Assembly (NCBI GenBank): GCA_050084515.1
Contig: CM114275.1
Location: 11,160,001-11,224,000, forward strand
DNA: 64,000 nucleotides
Reading direction: 5' to 3'
From: Blasia pusilla
Taxonomy: Eukaryota; Marchantiophyta; Marchantiopsida; Blasiales
The notes below the pieces were generated by a model. The model made no database searches. It was given only the letters and a program-made list of their open reading frames with translations, and had not been told where the DNA came from. Position numbers and translations under genes: made by a program. This document shows, one piece after another, positions 59,656-64,000 of this stretch (position 1 is its first letter; each line of letters opens with the position of its first letter).

Positions 59656-59963
59656 GTAGTTTTCCTTTTGGATGTGCCAGCAAAGATGGTTCCACCGGAA
59701 GGGACGGGAAGGGGAAGGAGAATGAGAATGAGAAAAAAAATAAGAATGAGAAAGTTGAATTTATACTTAACAGTGTCTATTTATTCTCTAAAAAAAATGT
59801 ACGACATCCAGTTGGTAGTTAGGTAGATCCATCGCTAGCTGAATGGCGCTAGAGATCAGGAATATTTCTATGTCTGGTAAGTGGATAAGAAACCCATCGG
59901 GCTTCAACGAGTTATTGTGGAGTCACTTTTAAGAGTTTGAATGAAATTGAGTGAATTTGGAAT

Positions 59964-60335
59964 TGCAACCCGTCGAACTCTCATGGGTTGGAAGGGATGA
60001 TGTTGGTGAATCTGTCGGATTCCGACAAGTTACTTTATTGCACATGTAAGTGATTCAAAAGTGAGGAGAGGGTTTGGTGTGGAATTTTTCAAACCATGGG
60101 ATTTTGATACGTTGCAAATGGTCCTAAATTAGGGGTCTTTAGCACGATAAACGCGAAAGAAGAGTGGGAAGGGTGGTCATTCAACCTTTTAGAAGCTGAC
60201 GGGTTGCATTGACCTCTTGAAAAGGCGTAAGTGAAACCCATCGGATTCCTTCAGGTTGCAATAAGACGAGAGTTGGGTTAGGAGAATGTCATGAACTCTG
60301 TTCGATTGCAACCCATCATAGTCTGTTAGGTTGCC
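59964..60335. repeat. Second palindromic repeat cluster
   Basis: Copies start at 59964, 60007, 60088, 60234 and 60307, with a half-copy (GACGGGTTGCATTG) near 60197. The consensus is the same as in the 57.7-58.1 kb cluster, but spacing is irregular (43-146 bp). Confidence 0.8.
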
Positions 60336-60479
60336 CTACCGGTCTCGAACTCTGTCTGATTGCTCGTGCCATTACGATCCACTATCATTTTCGCTTCAAC
60401 AATCAAGAGTCAATAGTCTTTCTCATCTTATTTTTTGCCTCATAACCACGAGCATGTTTTTACCTATGGACATTTTTTG

Positions 60480-61014
60480 TGATGGTGGTGAGATGTTGAA
60501 CTTCAATCATCTTGATGTATGGATGAAAGCATGTTCTTAGAGGATCGAGTTGTTTGAAAGAGATTTGTCCATGACGTTTGAGAACTTTGCTCTGATGCAT
60601 CATTATGATATGTTAAGATATGCGACTACTTAGAGATTCCGTTTGCAATTAACAATCCAAATATTTCATCGAGAAAACTATGTCTACTTGCAACAAACGA
60701 TACCTACGATATTGAATGTTATAGCAAACCACACCATCTTGAGAGTCCATGAAGTGTTGCCATTTGGAATTCTCTTATTGGAGGGGCGTGATATTATGGG
60801 TTGGAAGGACTATGTGCATACTTGGAATTGTGCATCATGTCATCTTCCTAAAATTGATGGTATATTTTATCGGAGCTTAGCAATATTTCTTGTAGGCTTG
60901 CGTTGTATGTTGTGTGAATCTACTCGCGGTGTAGCCACTATGCTAGGCTGTGATGGATATTCGAGATGGTGGCATATAGCATGCTTGAAGCCAACTCTCA
61001 CAAGGGTTCCTTAG
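60480..61014 (+). pseudogene. Relic with degenerate PHD-finger-like motif
   Basis: A single frame with stops near 60538 and 60631 runs into WNCASCHLPKID and then CMLCESTRGVATMLGCDGYS followed by RWWHIACLKP. The second part resembles a PHD finger (C-x2-C .. CDxC .. GWH..C), with Tyr replacing the third-pair Cys and WWH for GWH. It ends at a TAG at 61012. Such PHD-like tails occur in some plant transposon ORFs, but I cannot name the family. Confidence 0.45.
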
Positions 61015-62350
61015 AGACAATGGATGTAGCCCATATGTACATATATAGAGTAGGCGTTGGATAGTCATAGATCTAGACTTATCCTAGTGATATGGATGAT
61101 AAGAAGGCGATTAACAATGGGGCCACATGAGCAACCAAACTTTTTGCTCTTAACTTAAAAGAGATGTGGATCAAAGTTGGTAGGGATAGATGACTGTCTA
61201 GAGTTAGAGGGACCTAAAAACCAACTAAGGGGGGTAATTGGATATATTTTTATACATGAATTGTCTTAGTATTTATATTCCATGAATTATTATGTTATCT
61301 TGTGTGTATGTGCTTGTAGTTAACGAAAATGATGTATGTTGTATGGCGATGTATATGGGCACGATAGTTGTTCCATATTTTAGGATGGATCAATGAGTAT
61401 CCATAGGGAACCTTTGAGGAGATCGAAGAAAAGCCTTGAGAGGTTGAGGATGACCTACTGAGGTTCTGGGTAATATAAGAGAGAAAATGTTGTCCCTTTG
61501 TTTAGGCTCATTCAGAGCTATATTGAGGAATTCATTATGTTGGGTACGTTCTTATTAGAAGCATTATTGACTACTCACTTTGGGATGTGGTTCTTAATCC
61601 CCTCCAACATATCAAGAGCCAAGGAGGGAACTTGCAAGCATAAGTTATTGTAGAGAGAGTTTGGGAGAAGGAAGGAGGGTAATATCCAAAGAGAGTAAGC
61701 TTTGGAGCTTATTCTCTCTATGTTGAACCTCTTCACATGAGGACGTAGAGCTATGGTCCTTCATGGCTTGTGAATGACGTAAGCCTCCTATTAGGAGAGT
61801 GGATTTTGTTTCAAATAAGAGAGAGATGGAGATTGTGTATACGATTGGAGTAATCTAGGTTTATTGGAGATATTTTGGTATATGATCGTCTAGATATTCA
61901 AATGCCATGAGTTTTTATGGTATCTTATGTGTATATGCTTCTAGTCAATAACAATGATGTATGTTCTGTAGCGCACGACACATGTTTTCTCATGAAAATC
62001 CATATGTTGCCTTAAGTAAAATATGTTCTTAACACACAAATAAGCTCTAAAAAAATCCATTGGTAAAGTTTTGAGGCGGGTGTATGGTGAGGTTATTCTT
62101 ACTAGTACCATGAATAAAAGTAGATGGCACGCCATCAATATCATGGTAGGTCAATTCATACTCATTCGTTCTTTGTATTTATTTCTCTCTTGAATGATAC
62201 ATGTCTTAACATAGTGAGGATTTCTTTATGTTTGTTTTTTTCATAGGCTAGATTATTTCTTTCAAAATTATTTCTCCTACATGTTTGTATAAAAAGATCT
62301 CAAGAAAATTTAATGATTGTTTTAAAATGCTACAACTTTTCGTTGTAATA
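61015..62350. other. AT-rich DNA with ~110-bp direct repeats
   Basis: Two related segments at about 61235-61350 and 61860-61975 share ATATTTT.(G)TAT, TTATGTTATCTT(G/A)TGTGTAT and AATGATGTATGTT. A purine run, AACTAAGGGGGGTAATTGG, precedes the first (near 61224). They could be short LTRs of a small element about 740 bp long. No gene is seen. Confidence 0.45.
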
Positions 62351-64000
62351 AACACTAGTAAGAATGCCTGTGCGATGCACCCGCATCAAATTTTACAATA
62401 ATAAATACATAAATTTATTTTATTAATGCAAAACTTCTTCCACTACACTACAACTCTATCAAACGATGCATTGCTCGCCATCTGGCCGTCCACTTGTAGT
62501 GTAGTTGCATTTGCTCAAAATGGTTCATGGGCTGATGACATGGTGCTATGGAGTAAGTCACGACCTACCTACTCTTCTATCCCCCAACACTAGCCATCTG
62601 CACCCACCACATCAACTTGAGGCAAGATCCTCATATATGAACTAGCTAGTCGTCACACTTAGCATGAGCCACCGTGAGAAATTATGCATAAGTTATGATC
62701 GTGCCACATGGAGCCATAATAGTTTATCACTCCCGATTGTTTTGTGGGTGCACCAACATGCTAACTTCCATTCGCTCCCCTTGAAATGACTATGTCTCCC
62801 ACTTGTTGATGATCATCAAGAGTCTTGCACCAAATGATGAGAGGGGTTAGGGGTAGTATAAATACTATTGCCAAAGCCCGATGTTGCTAAAAAATATATG
62901 AGATCTTCATATTTGGCGTGGACATAGATTAGGTGACGTTGTACGATGCCACACTGCCATAAAGGAGAGGAAATACGACGAGTTGGTGCATGAAAAAACT
63001 CGACAATTAATGAAAACTCAGAAGGTGAAGAACTGATAGAAGGGTGCTAGCAGAGGGCCCATTGAAGAGGGGATAAATCCATGCAATGGCAAAAGAAAAA
63101 AGGGGATTGAGAGAATGATGATTCACTTGGAAGAGATAGGGATACAAAAATCATGGCTACAAGTTTATTAACCACAATTCGTAGTGAAGAGTTCCACAAA
63201 GATCATTTACAATGGGTCAATTTGTAAATTGGTTCGAGTTGAGTCTTAGTTTCATTGGCATATCTACACTTTCCCATTTTCACATACTTGCGATGCAAAG
63301 TCGCCATCTTTGATGACTCGAACCGGCAGAACGGTTCATAAGCAAGAGGTTTATGTCGGTACCTAAAAGTTGCATTCGACCAATTTCTAAAACAGAGAAA
63401 ATGGAAAAGAGAGAGGGAAGTTTATGGGTGAGGTTAGAACATAAGTGTCAGCCAAGCAGATGAGATAAAAGCTTCCACATTCCTTTAAAAAATGGCCCGG
63501 ATCCACTGAGAACGAGGCATATTGTGTCCTATCATCCTTTGTTGTCCGCACCATCATAAAACTTGGAGCTACGTCAATTTGATATTAATTAAAATAATAT
63601 TTGTGTTTGATGTATTTATGATGTCATTTCAGCATTCAAAAATTTTCTATAGAAAATTTAATGCATATAATTGGCATGGAAATTTGATTGATATAAAAAA
63701 TAATATCATTTTTTTAATTGATACCAAATTAATATGAAAGTTAGTGCTATCAGATTTCATGTTCAAATTATATCAAAGTTAGTACTCTCTAACTTTCGTG
63801 ATGACACTCTCTAAGAACAATAAATGAAACTTTGAGATAGTAAGCGGCGGTGATAGAAAGTGAAGAATATGTCTAGAACCGATCATGATGAAATTGCTTG
63901 GCAAGTGCCTAGATCGTTGGGACTTCCAGTCTAAGCAATAACGTCATGATTATTAGATCCAGTTATAATTATGACCTCATTGGAGTGAGACCCTCATGTT
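62351..64000. other. AT-rich intergenic DNA, nothing firmly recognised
   Basis: Near 62353, CACTAGTAAGAATGCCTGTG followed by CGATGCACC resembles ends of common plant non-autonomous DNA elements, but no partner end was found. Otherwise only short frames occur. Confidence 0.3.

Overview
This is nuclear DNA of a land plant. It holds two intact, intron-rich plant genes (a plastid TIC62-type protein and a fimbrin) with short-to-moderate GT-AG introns, set among degraded plant transposable elements: Ty1/copia, Ty3/gypsy, LINE, hAT and CACTA. The modest intron sizes and the unusual TIC62 architecture would fit a non-seed plant (moss, liverwort or lycophyte). That lineage call is an inference, not something the sequence proves.

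Layout. 1-610: the tail of a LINE, interrupted by a degenerate copia element (611-7385). 7.4-12.2 kb: LTR-like relics, a gypsy integrase scrap abutting a broken hAT transposase. 12.5-20.2 kb (+): the TIC62-like gene, about 15 exons. 22.7-30.8 kb (-): a complete fimbrin gene whose 14 exons sum exactly to 2,031 nt (676 aa). The two genes converge tail to tail across a 2.5-kb gap. 31-36.6 kb: low-gene DNA with small tandem repeats and a second copy of a ~950-bp repeat that also sits in the copia leader. 36.7-42.9 kb: relics of a Ty3/gypsy family. 38.0-38.6 kb (-): a second LINE tail. 43-46.5 kb: foldback DNA and an in-frame tandem-repeat ORF. 46.7-50.35 kb (-): a CACTA transposase. 50-64 kb: decayed unknown reading frames and a striking array of short palindromes.

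The most notable find is in the gypsy family. Two copies carry a conserved linker after the protease that leads into a cytosine-5 DNA methyltransferase-like domain. In one copy (36.68-37.95 kb) the methyltransferase has been broken by an inversion, so its N-terminal half (motif I and a PCQ-like motif IV) reads on the minus strand and its C-terminal half (ENV-like motif VI, target region and a GFP-type C-terminal motif) reads on the plus strand. In the other copy (40.0-42.9 kb) gag, aspartic protease, linker and the first part of motif I are present and the rest is deleted. Both are dead, but they imply a gag-protease-methyltransferase retrotransposon lineage in this genome.

Second is a set of about 16 degenerate ~29-bp palindromes (consensus roughly GCAACCCGTCGGA / TCCGACGGGTTGC) in three clusters at 43.5, 57.7-58.1 and 60.0-60.3 kb, spaced about 74 bp apart in the best cluster. 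Third is the TIC62-like protein: it has a ~340-residue charged coiled coil between its NAD(P)-binding domain and its FNR-recruiting Ser/Pro motifs. Those motifs lie on tandemly duplicated symmetric phase-2 exons and are accompanied by a repeated RWPW element.
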